A stretch of 64,000 nt of DNA, from NCBI GenBank assembly GCA_913057175.1, contig CAJXNP010000020.1:62001-126000 (forward strand), in the 5' to 3' direction. The notes beneath the pieces were generated by a model. It was not told where the DNA came from. It saw nothing but the letters and a program-made list of their open reading frames with translations, and searched no databases. Source of the stretch: an uncultured Cytophagales bacterium. Its GTDB lineage: Bacteria; Bacteroidota; Bacteroidia; Cytophagales; Cyclobacteriaceae. Each line of letters opens with the position of its first letter. The first letter of the stretch is position 1. Of the stretch, positions 55,603-64,000 are shown piece by piece. The position numbers and the translations under genes were made by a program.

Positions 55603-56775
55603 ATGACAATAGGCATAGCGGGTCCAATGGCCTTAAAGATGATTAACATGGATTGGCAAGGGCATAAAATCCCTGAGGGATATAATTTTCCAATGATATC
55701 CATAATAATTAATGAATTGATATCAAAAGGATACAATGTGGTTGCATATACTATGTCAGGTGATGTTGAATCCCCTCAAGTTTTTAAAGGTAAAAATATT
55801 ACAATTTGTGTAGGGCGAAGAACCGATCAACCCGGAAGAAAATTCTTTCTAGAGGAAAGAAAAGATTTGGTAAGTTTAATGAAAGAAAACCCAGCCGATA
55901 TTATCAATGCACAATGGTCCTATGAATATGCATTGGCTGCCCTTGATTCGGGAATTCCAACAGTGGTAACTCTAAGAGATCATGCGACAACTATATTACT
56001 TTATTTTAAAGATATGTTCCGGTTAGTTAGGTCATTGATTAATTATAAAGTTCTTAAGAAAGCAGATTACTTTATTTCTAATTCAGAATACCTTAAAAAA
56101 TTGCTAAGTTATAAAAACCAAGCTAAGACTAGAGTGATTAGTAATTTTTACTCTCCTTTTTTGGAGGGATACTATTTAGAAAAAAAACCAGAAAGTAAAA
56201 CCATTGTCACAGTGGCAAACGGCTTTGATAAAAGAAAAAATATAGAAAATGGTCTGCAAGGATTTCAGTTGTTTAGAAAAAGATTTCCCGAATATCAGTA
56301 CAAATTGATTGGTGTGAACATGGAGTCAAATGGCCCTGCTGCTGATTATGCCAGGAAAAATGGATTGGAGGAAAATGTAGTTTTTCTTGGTTATAAACCT
56401 TTTGATGCAGTAATAGATGAAATAAGTAAAGCAGACATTTTATTGCACCCATCAAGAGAAGAGTCATTTGGGAATACCATTTTGGAAGCTTTGGTAGTTG
56501 GTACAAATGTAGTAGGTGGTTTAAAAAGCGGGAATGTGCCTTACTTATTAGATCATGGGAATACAGGAGTTTTATGTGATATAAATTTACCCGATAGCAT
56601 AGCTTCTGCAATGGAAAAAATTGTCAGTACTCCTGAATTTAAAGATCATTTACGTAAGAGTGGTCGTGAGTTTGCAAGTAGTAATTATTCAAAGGAGAAG
56701 GTGATTGCAAAATTGATTGACACCTATGAAGAAATAGTCTCGCTAACTCGTAAAGATAAAGTAGGTGCTAATTGA
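55603..56775 (+). CDS. Glycosyltransferase family 4
   Basis: 390 residues, GT-B fold. The C-terminal donor domain shows TIVTVANGFDKRKNIENGLQ, LIGVNMESNGP, and the EX7E motif in HPSREESFGNTILEALVVGT, as in GT4 retaining enzymes. It adds a sugar from a nucleotide donor to a lipid-linked intermediate on the cytoplasmic face. The N terminus (TIGIAGPMALKMINMDWQGH) is a normal acceptor-domain start. Sugar specificity cannot be read. It opens the second half of the polysaccharide locus. Confidence 0.9.
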   Translation: MTIGIAGPMALKMINMDWQGHKIPEGYNFPMISIIINELISKGYNVVAYTMSGDVESPQVFKGKNITICVGRRTDQPGRKFFLEERKDLVSLMKENPADIINAQWSYEYALAALDSGIPTVVTLRDHATTILLYFKDMFRLVRSLINYKVLKKADYFISNSEYLKKLLSYKNQAKTRVISNFYSPFLEGYYLEKKPESKTIVTVANGFDKRKNIENGLQGFQLFRKRFPEYQYKLIGVNMESNGPAADYARKNGLEENVVFLGYKPFDAVIDEISKADILLHPSREESFGNTILEALVVGTNVVGGLKSGNVPYLLDHGNTGVLCDINLPDSIASAMEKIVSTPEFKDHLRKSGREFASSNYSKEKVIAKLIDTYEEIVSLTRKDKVGAN

Positions 56776-56927
56776 TAGATATTTTTAGTTTATGACAGAC
56801 TTTAACTTATAAATTTTATTTATGTGAGTCAGCTACAATTTTTCAGAAATAAGTGGATTCCTTATAAAGTAAAAAGAAGAACAGAAATTTCATGGAGAGA
56901 GAAGCGTCTTTAAAATCTTCGTAAGAG

Positions 56928-58064
56928 ATGAAAAAAGTACTATTTATTCAAAGGTACCTACCACATTTTAGAAAGGAATTTTTTGATGGCCTGAAAAAGT
57001 CTTGTGAAGCGAGTAATATCCATTTAGATTTGGTTTCTAGCAAAATATATGGAAAAGATTCTGGTAAAATAAAGGAAATTGATCTGGAATGGGGAATAAC
57101 TGTTCCGCTAACGATTTTTCAATTCCTTGGACAAACCTTTTATTGGCAAAAAGAAGTGAATCAGTTGGGTAAATATAATTTAATAATTCTTCAGCAATCC
57201 AATAGGGATCTGTTGAATTGGTTTTTTCTTCTATTTAGGAAGAGACATACCAATAAGTTGGCGTTTATAGGACATGGACGTAATATGCAATCTTCACAAT
57301 CAAGCCTGGGAAACAAAATTAAGAGGTTTTTTATAAACCAAGTTGACGCATGGTTTGCCTACAATGAAAACGTATCAAAGTATCTTCTAGAAAATGGTGT
57401 GCCAAATATTAAGATTACATCTTTTGACAATACAATAGACACGAAACAATTAATAGACTCTTATGAATCTGTTACTGAAGATGAATTAAGAGCATTAAAA
57501 GAGGAAATGGATATTTTATCTGACAATATTGCTATTTATTGTGGTGGCTTATATCAGGAGAAAAGATTAGACTTTTTAATAAAGTCATGTCATTTGATAA
57601 AAAAGAAAGTCGATGATTTTCATTTAGTAATATTGGGAAATGGTCCGGAAAGAAATAAGGTCGAACAAGCAGCAGCGATGCATACCTGGATTCATTATAT
57701 TGGTGGAAAGTATGATTTTTTTAACAAAGCGAAATACTTTAAAATTTCGAAGATTTTGCTCAATCCAGGGTTGGTTGGGTTGGTGATCCTTGATTCTTTT
57801 GCCACGATGACACCGTTGGTCACAACAAATTATCCATACCATAGTCCCGAAATCGCATATTTAAAAAATAGAGAAAATGGTGTAATGACTGAAAACAACA
57901 TTGAAGCATATTCGGAAAATGTCATAAGAATACTACTTCAGGATCATGAATTGAAAAATCTTGAAAATGGGTGTAAGAAAGCCAGGGAGATGTATACTAT
58001 GGAAAATTCTATTTCTAAATTTATGAATGGGATTGAGAGGCTATTAAAAACGGAAATTCAATGA
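56928..58064 (+). CDS. Glycosyltransferase family 4-like, EX7E motif altered
   Basis: 378 residues, GT-B fold with FIQRYLPHFRKEFFDGLKKS at the N terminus, GHGRNMQSS in the middle and a donor domain with AIYCGGLYQEKRLDFLIKSC. The usual EX7E acid pair is not intact: the region reads NPGLVGLVILDSFATMTPLV, with Asp at the second position and no Glu at the first. The enzyme may still work, as some GT4 subgroups vary here, or it may have changed activity. The stop overlaps the next start by four bases (ATGA), so it is coupled to the GT2 gene. Confidence 0.85.
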   Translation: MKKVLFIQRYLPHFRKEFFDGLKKSCEASNIHLDLVSSKIYGKDSGKIKEIDLEWGITVPLTIFQFLGQTFYWQKEVNQLGKYNLIILQQSNRDLLNWFFLLFRKRHTNKLAFIGHGRNMQSSQSSLGNKIKRFFINQVDAWFAYNENVSKYLLENGVPNIKITSFDNTIDTKQLIDSYESVTEDELRALKEEMDILSDNIAIYCGGLYQEKRLDFLIKSCHLIKKKVDDFHLVILGNGPERNKVEQAAAMHTWIHYIGGKYDFFNKAKYFKISKILLNPGLVGLVILDSFATMTPLVTTNYPYHSPEIAYLKNRENGVMTENNIEAYSENVIRILLQDHELKNLENGCKKAREMYTMENSISKFMNGIERLLKTEIQ

Positions 58065-59026
58065 AATCTAGTGATCTTCTGAGCATTTGTGTGCCAACTT
58101 ATAATCGTCCTGATCTTTTGAAACGAAATTTGATATCTGTAGCAAAGCAGGCTACACCAGAAGTCGAGATTATTATTTCAGACGATTCGGAAGATCTACA
58201 AGCAAAAAGAGTGGTGGATGAGATCAATCAAACTTATAATCTTCAGATTGTTTATCATCGGAATGATTATTCTGAGAAGGTACTGCCCGAAGCTAAGCAA
58301 GCATTGAATGTGAACAAACTCATTGAAATGGCTTCCGGTAAGTTTATTTATATCCTTCATGATGATGATTATATACTTGACAATGGAATTTCCTTTATTG
58401 TAAGTGAATTAAAAAAGTATGGCAATTCCTATAAGGTGTTTGTTTTTGGGGTTAAAATAACTTCCCTAAACGGCAAAGTTCGCAAAACTCAGAAGGTGAG
58501 TAGGAATAGGAAGATACACAGTGATGAAGCACTAAAAATGCTGACAACAGATTCATCATTTATTCGAACTCCTGGTATTATTATTAACAAGGAAGCATAC
58601 TATAATGTAGGCTTGTATGATGAAAAAGTACAATTGCCCATTGATTTTGATATGTGGATGAGAATTTTTCCACATTATAATCTGATTTATTCCCGCTATA
58701 TAGTTGCCTGCTATACCGAACATATGGATAACCTAACTTCTCGTGTGTTTAATCAGAAGTATCTGTATGTTTTGATGAATATTTTTGAAAAACTTCGAGC
58801 TAAAAAGCTGCTTAGAGAAAATGAATTATTAAAAAATCAATCACTTTTTCTACATCAGTGGATTTTGGCTGGTGTTTATCGAAATCTTAGATTTGGCCGC
58901 ATTAGACAAGCAAAAGAAATTTTCTCCTTGTTTAACGAGACTAAAATGCAATCCCTTCCAGTGGCATATAAATGGTTACCACTAAAATGGATATTTAGAT
59001 CATTCTTTGTCCTGAGTGGTCATTGA
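58061..59026 (+). CDS. Glycosyltransferase family 2
   Basis: 321 residues, GT-A fold. The nucleotide-sugar-binding start LLSICVPTYNRPDLLKRNLI and IIISDDSED are followed by the metal-binding acidic run ILHDDDYILDNG, and later by GLYDEKVQLPIDFDMWMRIF, as in GT2 inverting enzymes. No membrane helix, so cytoplasmic. Translation is coupled to the preceding GT4-like gene by the ATGA overlap; the two probably add successive sugars of the repeat unit. Confidence 0.92.
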   Translation: MKSSDLLSICVPTYNRPDLLKRNLISVAKQATPEVEIIISDDSEDLQAKRVVDEINQTYNLQIVYHRNDYSEKVLPEAKQALNVNKLIEMASGKFIYILHDDDYILDNGISFIVSELKKYGNSYKVFVFGVKITSLNGKVRKTQKVSRNRKIHSDEALKMLTTDSSFIRTPGIIINKEAYYNVGLYDEKVQLPIDFDMWMRIFPHYNLIYSRYIVACYTEHMDNLTSRVFNQKYLYVLMNIFEKLRAKKLLRENELLKNQSLFLHQWILAGVYRNLRFGRIRQAKEIFSLFNETKMQSLPVAYKWLPLKWIFRSFFVLSGH

Positions 59027-59431
59027 ATTTATTATGTTATAAATACCTTAGTCCAAAATATTAAATCATTATGAATCGTCCGGGCATAAATAGGAAAAAT
59101 CAAAGTATTAATTTTATTATTAAATTTATTCGTTAAGATGGTCTGGGTGTAAAAGATCTTTGGAGAATAAATAGGATGGAATTTTGTTTTTGCAATCTCA
59201 AGGTGTTTCAGATAAATGAATTAAGATTCACAGGTATAGGGTTAGGAGAAATTGACATTATACTTTTAAAGTATAATATCATACAGTGGATGATTAGTAG
59301 GATAAAAAAACTAACCTAATATTAATGTTTTTTCTTCCAACGTCAGTTATTTTTCTATAGTAGGTTTGGCTATCATTTCTGGTCAATCAGTAAGTTGTAA
59401 ATGTATTTTGGTCAAATAAAAGATAAAAATT
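59027..59431. other. Non-coding gap
   Basis: 405 bases, AT-rich, no gene seen. A possible promoter for the next methyltransferase could not be fixed. Confidence 0.4.
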
Positions 59432-60154
59432 ATGAGTTTAAAGCACAAATTGAGAAGAATTGTAAATAAAATTGGGTTAGATATACATCCATATCCATAT
59501 ATGGAGCAGAGAAGTAAAATGATTGCATTAAGTCATTTTAATATAAATTTGATATTTGATATAGGGGCAAATTACGGTCTTTACGCTTTAGAATTAAGGG
59601 AGTTGGGCTATGATAAGAAAATTGTTTCCTTTGAACCATTAAATAAAGTATATGCTTCGCTTAAAAAAACTGCCTCTAAGGATAGCAATTGGAAAGTTGA
59701 TAACATAGCCCTTGGAAATAAGGATGGAGAGGATTATATCAATATTTCTAAGAACACACATAGTAGTTCAATATTAAATACTTTACCATTGCATACAGAT
59801 GCAGCGCCAGAATCTGTCTATATTGACAAGCAGAAAATAATTATAAAAAGATTAGATTCCATTTTTTCAAATTACTATGAGTCGGGCGATAATGTATTTT
59901 TGAAAATTGATACTCAGGGATTTGAGAAATATGTGTTAGAAGGAGCAGAAAATAGCCTGGCGAACGTTTCAGGTATTCAACTTGAAATGTCGCTAACACC
60001 ACTATATGAAGGGACACCTTTGTATCTCGATATGATTGAATATATGGATAAAAGAGGCTTTCAACTTTTTGCTCTTGAAAATGGTTTTGGAGATCATAGA
60101 AATGGTCAACAATTACAGATAGATGGTACTTTTTATCGCAAAGAGTTAATCTGA
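59432..60154 (+). CDS. FkbM-family methyltransferase
   Basis: 240 residues. SAM-binding motif I is in NLIFDIGANYGLYALELREL; then VSFEPLNKVYASLKKTAS, the FkbM-type DNIALGNKDGEDYINISKNT and SSIL, and VFLKIDTQGFEKYVLEGAE, which is diagnostic. FkbM enzymes O-methylate hydroxyl groups, and in surface-polysaccharide loci they probably methylate sugars. It is cytoplasmic and stands between empty gaps, so it is likely transcribed on its own. Confidence 0.92.
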   Translation: MSLKHKLRRIVNKIGLDIHPYPYMEQRSKMIALSHFNINLIFDIGANYGLYALELRELGYDKKIVSFEPLNKVYASLKKTASKDSNWKVDNIALGNKDGEDYINISKNTHSSSILNTLPLHTDAAPESVYIDKQKIIIKRLDSIFSNYYESGDNVFLKIDTQGFEKYVLEGAENSLANVSGIQLEMSLTPLYEGTPLYLDMIEYMDKRGFQLFALENGFGDHRNGQQLQIDGTFYRKELI

Positions 60155-60284
60155 AAAGTCCCCTCGATTTATATATTTCCGATTATCTTATCTAAATTGT
60201 TGTAATCTTTTCTTATTAAGAGGATGGCGATTTAATGATTTTTCGTAGGCATGTTTATTGAACCTTTTGTAATGATTATTTTAA

Positions 60285-61361
60285 TTGAGTAAAAAAAAAA
60301 TAAATATTGTTACCTGTTTAGCCATCGACCAGCAACCCTCTGATCATTCCATTAAATACAAAGCTATCGGTAGAGTTTCTCGGGATATGAAAAGGAAAAT
60401 ATATTGGCGACTAGTCTATGTTTATTTTGCTATCTCGGTAAGGAATAATCCTCATTTTCATCATATATTTTTCACCAATGATCAGGACGATTTTGTTTTA
60501 GAGGGCTTTAATTTTTCTGAGGAAGTACGGAAACTAGGCGTTGAGATTAGATTTCTGCCATTTACTCAATTTTACATTCCCGCAGGTCATTCCAAACTCT
60601 TCAAAAATGCCTATTATAAGTTTGAAGTATTTCGCGAACTTGCAAGTGAACAAATTCCTTCTGTGTACACGGATATTGATTGTATTTGGGTGAGGCATTG
60701 GCAAAACCTCACTGACTTATTGGATGAATATGACATCCTTATTTACGATGTTTATGAAAGAAGTGACAAACCTCATATCAAACACCCCAATAATACAAGC
60801 ATGAAGGAAATGGGGGATGTTTTCAGGTCCATAGATTCAGATTACCCATCAGAATTCCCGATTTGGTATGGGGGGGAATTTCTTGGGGCAAAACCGGAAA
60901 TATATAACAGAATTACTCATAAAATAGAACAAGTATATCGTCAGATTCTTGGAAGTGACAAGGAATCGTTTTTATTACCGAATGGAGAGTCAATGCTTGA
61001 TGGTGATGAATACCTTTCGACTTATGTTTATAACTATTTCGATTGGAAGGTATTTCACGTCAATTCTCATATCCGTCGGGTTTGGACCCAATACAACTAT
61101 AAGACCACGCGTCCCTCAGATATGGATCTTTGCCTATGGCATCTGCCAGCTGAGAAATTATCCGGTTTTCCGTTGGTATTTAAAAGGTTAAGGGAAAAGT
61201 CTACAAACGAGTTAGACTATTTCGGTCCGGATCAGATAAGTTTATTAGCAAATTACCTTGGCATCACATCAGATAATAAATGGATGGCAACCCGAAGGAC
61301 TTATGAATATATTAAGAACAAAGTATGGGGAATATGGGATCATTTTTGGTTGAAAAATTAA
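60285..61361 (+). CDS. Glycosyltransferase-like protein with DxD motif (TTG start)
   Basis: 358 residues. It starts with TTG: no in-frame ATG or GTG lies upstream before a stop, and the first residues (MSKKKINIVTCLAID) are a fitting N terminus. SVYTDIDCIWVRHW (about 125-138) holds a DxD motif of a GT-A fold, like capsular-polysaccharide or alpha-1,4-type transferases. IWYGGEFLGAKPEIYNRI and HVNSHIRRVWTQYNY follow. No membrane helix. The family is not one I can name with certainty; a sugar transferase of this locus is the best reading. Confidence 0.75.
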   Translation: MSKKKINIVTCLAIDQQPSDHSIKYKAIGRVSRDMKRKIYWRLVYVYFAISVRNNPHFHHIFFTNDQDDFVLEGFNFSEEVRKLGVEIRFLPFTQFYIPAGHSKLFKNAYYKFEVFRELASEQIPSVYTDIDCIWVRHWQNLTDLLDEYDILIYDVYERSDKPHIKHPNNTSMKEMGDVFRSIDSDYPSEFPIWYGGEFLGAKPEIYNRITHKIEQVYRQILGSDKESFLLPNGESMLDGDEYLSTYVYNYFDWKVFHVNSHIRRVWTQYNYKTTRPSDMDLCLWHLPAEKLSGFPLVFKRLREKSTNELDYFGPDQISLLANYLGITSDNKWMATRRTYEYIKNKVWGIWDHFWLKN

Positions 61362-61639
61362 GACTAAATATAAAAATTTAAGATTTGATGAATATCAAAT
61401 AACATTCAAATAGCCAATTTAAATTCCCTTATCACTTTTACTTCGAAATTTCAGAAATACATCCAATTTTTAGCACAATGAATTAACTTGTATGTGAAAT
61501 ATAAATGAGAGTAAATGGAGTAATTCCAATGAACATAATTTTTGATGTTGAATGATTTTATAAGAATAATAATATCACTATATTCATTAAAGATTACCTT
61601 TTTAAAAATTATCATCGAACAACCAAAACCAGCACTTCT

Positions 61640-62371
61640 ATGATTGAGACCTTAAAAGAACGTCAAAAGCTTGAAAACAACAAATCCTTTGGAGACAGGG
61701 AATTCATGGTTTTTGAACAAAATCATTTTCATGACCATCTTAGAAAAATTCCATTTAAAAAATTGAAAAAATTATTAGACCGAAATGGGATTAACTTAGA
61801 TAATAAAAACCTGTTAATTTCTTCCTGTGGCCGTGGTGTGGATGTGCATCATTTGAAAAAGTACTACGATGCTAACTTTTTTGTAACGGATTTAGCTGAA
61901 AATGCAGTTAAACTCGTGAAAAATACTTTCAAAGATGTAAGTGGACAAGTCGAAGATAACGAAAACCTTTCATTTTCGGATGATACTTTTGATTACACAT
62001 ATGTCAAGGAGGCACTTCACCATCTACCAAGACCTATATTGGGTTTGTATGAATTACTTAGAGTAGGTAAAAATGGTGTTATTGTCATGGAACCAAATGA
62101 TTCATTTATTACCAGAATTGCGACCAGATTGGGGCTGGCTCAGAAAATTGAAGGAGAAGGTAATTACGTTTACCGGATCAGCAAAAGGGATGTAGAGAAA
62201 ATAGCCAATTCGATGTTCCTTGAATTTGATGTGATCAGATGCTGGGCTATTCACCGTGTAGCCAAAAGCCAGATCGAATTTATGATTCTAAGACTAATTA
62301 ACCGTTTTATGAATACTTTCTTCGCTAAAGAGGGAAACTATATCATTTTCCTAATTAAAAAGAATTCCTAA
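61640..62371 (+). CDS. Class I SAM-dependent methyltransferase
   Basis: 243 residues. Motif I is slightly unusual (LLISSCGRGVDVHHLKKY, with SCGRG for the usual GxGxG), followed by FFVTDLAENAVKL (acidic motif II), ENLSFSDDTFDYTYVKEALH and the post-motif MEPNDSFITRIATRLGL. This is the Methyltransf_11 type pattern. Substrate unknown; in this place probably a sugar or carrier lipid. Last gene of the polysaccharide cluster before a 293-base gap. Confidence 0.87.
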   Translation: MIETLKERQKLENNKSFGDREFMVFEQNHFHDHLRKIPFKKLKKLLDRNGINLDNKNLLISSCGRGVDVHHLKKYYDANFFVTDLAENAVKLVKNTFKDVSGQVEDNENLSFSDDTFDYTYVKEALHHLPRPILGLYELLRVGKNGVIVMEPNDSFITRIATRLGLAQKIEGEGNYVYRISKRDVEKIANSMFLEFDVIRCWAIHRVAKSQIEFMILRLINRFMNTFFAKEGNYIIFLIKKNS

Positions 62372-62664
62372 GTTCAATCCCGATTTGAAAGTGGTGAAGA
62401 AGGTTTGTTCCAATTGACTATTTTGTTGGGCATAACTTCTTCATTATTTTGGGTATTTCCTTAATAAAATAGATAACGAAAATTTTTTGAATATCCCGTA
62501 GTGCAAGATAAATAATAAGCTTGTCTTTAAGATTTTTGCTCTACCTTTTTATGTGTGATGACAATCCACCGTAATTTAATTTTTTTGAAAAATGGTATTT
62601 TTCCACTATATTATATGACAAACCTATTATTAAAGTTTGTTGTTTAACTCTAAACCACACCAAT

Positions 62665-64000
62665 ATGAATTATTCATACCTCTCAACAAAAAAGTATATA
62701 TCACTTTTCATTTTTTTAATTCTTCTTACTTTTCATGTTCATGGTTATAGCAACTTATCAATTATTGTCAATGTCAAAGGTTCACAAGCCGGGGGTGAGT
62801 TTGCACATTTTAAAGTGCTTGTCAATGGAGAAAAAGTGGGGATGTCTTTTTCATCCCCGGATTATGAAAATTATACTTTTCCGATCCCAAATCAGAATCC
62901 GGTCGAGGAGGTTCGTGTTGTATTCGACAACGACAGGGTAATAGATGGGCACGATCGAAACCTGTTTGTGAAAGGTATTGAGCTGGAAGGAGAATTCTTC
63001 AATGCTCCGGCTGAAAACGTAACTTATGTACAAAGTAATGGAAGGGTAAGAGAATATAGAGACAGAATGCCCTGGAATGGGGATTTGATATTTGATATCA
63101 ATAATAGGTGCTATGGTGATTTCTTATTGAGCTCTCAACAAGAAGTAGATGAATTCGACTGCAAGGAGATAATGGGTAAACTAACGATTTCAGGCAATGA
63201 TATTACTAATCTCGATGGGCTATCTTCTCTAATTTATGTCGATTTTTTAGAAATAATTGACAATGAATCCTTATCCAGTATAGAAGGATTGCTATCAATT
63301 AGTGAGGTTTCTTCAGGTATTTCAATTATCAACAACACTTCTCTAATTTCACTCAATGGACTTAACAATGTAAAGAATATTGGCGGACCATTTGAGATAA
63401 TAGATAACCCCTCTTTGAAGAATGTAGACGGTCTTTCATCTTTGCAATACTGTACTGATTATTTTAGAATACGTAATAATGATCAACTTACTAATCTTGA
63501 TGGCCTATCATCATTTAAAAAAGTGGAATACGATGAGTTATTGATTGCAGATTTATATATTAGCGAAAATGATGCACTCACTAATCTTGATGGCCTATCA
63601 TCTCTTACTTCTCTTTACTATTTTAATGTAGCCGACAATAGTAGCCTTAAGACATTACCACATTTTACGGATTTAACCCATGTTTTTCAATTATCTGTGA
63701 GGGGAAATTCTAATTTGCTATTAATAAAGGGCTTCAGGACAGATATTAATATTGGATATACATTTATTAATGATAATGAAAAGCTATCAAATTGTTGCAC
63801 ACTTTACCCGGTAGTAAAAAATGTTTCTGAACAGGCATTTGTGTCCGACAATGGAAACCTCTGTACTCTGGATGATATCCTAGATAGACATTCCTGTAAT
63901 AAACTTTTGGTCAATGTCAAAGGTTCACAAGCTGGGGGTGAGTTTGCACATTTTAAAGTGCTTGTCAATGGAGAAAAAGTGGGGATGTCTTTTTCATCCC
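62665..64000 (+). CDS. Secreted CBM60-like / L-domain repeat protein, partial (3' end outside window)
   Basis: Open from the ATG at 62665 to the window edge, 445 residues visible. A signal peptide (YISLFIFLILLTFHVHG) exports it. Residues about 34-110 resemble CBM60-type carbohydrate-binding modules (VNVKGSQAGGEFAHFKVLVN, then EKVGMSFSS and EEVRVVFDND). From about 170 to 400 run leucine-rich L-domain-like repeats with LTNLDGLSSL units. At about residue 415 a second CBM60-like module begins and is almost identical in DNA to the first. It is probably a modular surface adhesin or glycan-binding protein. No catalytic domain is visible yet. Its function within the polysaccharide locus is inference. 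Confidence 0.78.
   Translation, partial: MNYSYLSTKKYISLFIFLILLTFHVHGYSNLSIIVNVKGSQAGGEFAHFKVLVNGEKVGMSFSSPDYENYTFPIPNQNPVEEVRVVFDNDRVIDGHDRNLFVKGIELEGEFFNAPAENVTYVQSNGRVREYRDRMPWNGDLIFDINNRCYGDFLLSSQQEVDEFDCKEIMGKLTISGNDITNLDGLSSLIYVDFLEIIDNESLSSIEGLLSISEVSSGISIINNTSLISLNGLNNVKNIGGPFEIIDNPSLKNVDGLSSLQYCTDYFRIRNNDQLTNLDGLSSFKKVEYDELLIADLYISENDALTNLDGLSSLTSLYYFNVADNSSLKTLPHFTDLTHVFQLSVRGNSNLLLIKGFRTDINIGYTFINDNEKLSNCCTLYPVVKNVSEQAFVSDNGNLCTLDDILDRHSCNKLLVNVKGSQAGGEFAHFKVLVNGEKVGMSFSS
62767..62857 (+). repeat. First copy of a 91-bp in-gene repeat
   Basis: Matches 63910-64000 with one difference (C at 62790 against T at 63933), in the same reading frame (offset 1143 bases). It encodes the start of the CBM60-like module. 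Confidence 0.95.
63910..64000 (+). repeat. Second copy of the 91-bp in-gene repeat, cut by window edge
   Basis: The match with 62767-62857 continues to the last base given, so the true repeat is longer than 91 bp. Confidence 0.95.

Noticed and set aside
63470-63610. CRISPR-like repeated units
   Set aside because: The repeats are in-frame L-domain units of a coding sequence with unequal spacing and no spacers.

Overview
The window reads as chromosome of a marine-type Bacteroidota, most likely in the Cytophagales or a neighbouring order. Supporting this are the AT-rich composition, several TTTG-N18-20-TAnnTTTG promoters typical of the phylum, a hybrid two-component sensor of the AraC-output type, type III glutamine synthetase, an orphan four-helix-bundle S23 gene and the conserved order pheT - coiled-coil protein - zapA - rny. 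No rRNA, CRISPR array, prophage or intact insertion sequence was found.

Layout. 1-1262: the 5' part of a RibD-type reductase gene (minus), then two tandem tRNA-like RNA genes (minus) with a leucine-type body, an aspartate-type anticodon loop and an abnormally long variable arm. 1671-7644: a voltage-gated K+ channel, sucD, and two secreted proteins (a vWFA protein and a macroglobulin-like protein with a TonB-plug domain). 8033-16487: a beta-mannan unit made of a hybrid sensor/regulator, a GH26 endo-mannanase, a GH130 mannoside phosphorylase and a cellobiose 2-epimerase. Together these would cut mannan to mannobiose, epimerise it to mannosyl-glucose and phosphorolyse it to mannose-1-phosphate plus glucose. 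16501-18236: a DsbA/FrnE-type oxidoreductase and a ferritin, separated by a 275-bp block of nested inverted repeats.

18310-35723 is mostly housekeeping: rny, zapA, a small coiled-coil protein, pheT, a DUF1684 protein, radC, rpsT, glycerate kinase, a TlpA-like thioredoxin, tex, a nucleoside-recognition transporter-like protein, an S23 gene bracketed by inverted repeats, a penicillin acylase and a 3-hydroxyacyl-CoA dehydrogenase. 36350-42075 is a nitrogen-assimilation block: an ammonium transporter with a possibly pseudoknotted leader, an outer-membrane porin, a DUF4468 protein and type III glutamine synthetase.

42365 to about 62371 is an exopolysaccharide locus: Wza-like export lipoprotein, Wzc-like chain-length/kinase protein, Wzy-like polymerase, Wzx-like flippase, pyruvyl transferase, nitroreductase, four glycosyltransferases, two methyltransferases, a membrane protein with an EEISWGQR motif, and a divergently placed alginate-lyase-family lipoprotein. 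It is visibly more AT-rich than the rest and has long non-coding gaps, as exchangeable surface-polysaccharide loci often do. The window ends inside a secreted protein with CBM60-like modules and L-domain repeats; its carbohydrate-binding module is duplicated almost base for base.

The most unusual signals are the tRNA-like pair, the multi-hairpin element before ferritin, the amt leader, the S23 inverted-repeat unit, and the CBM duplication at the right edge.
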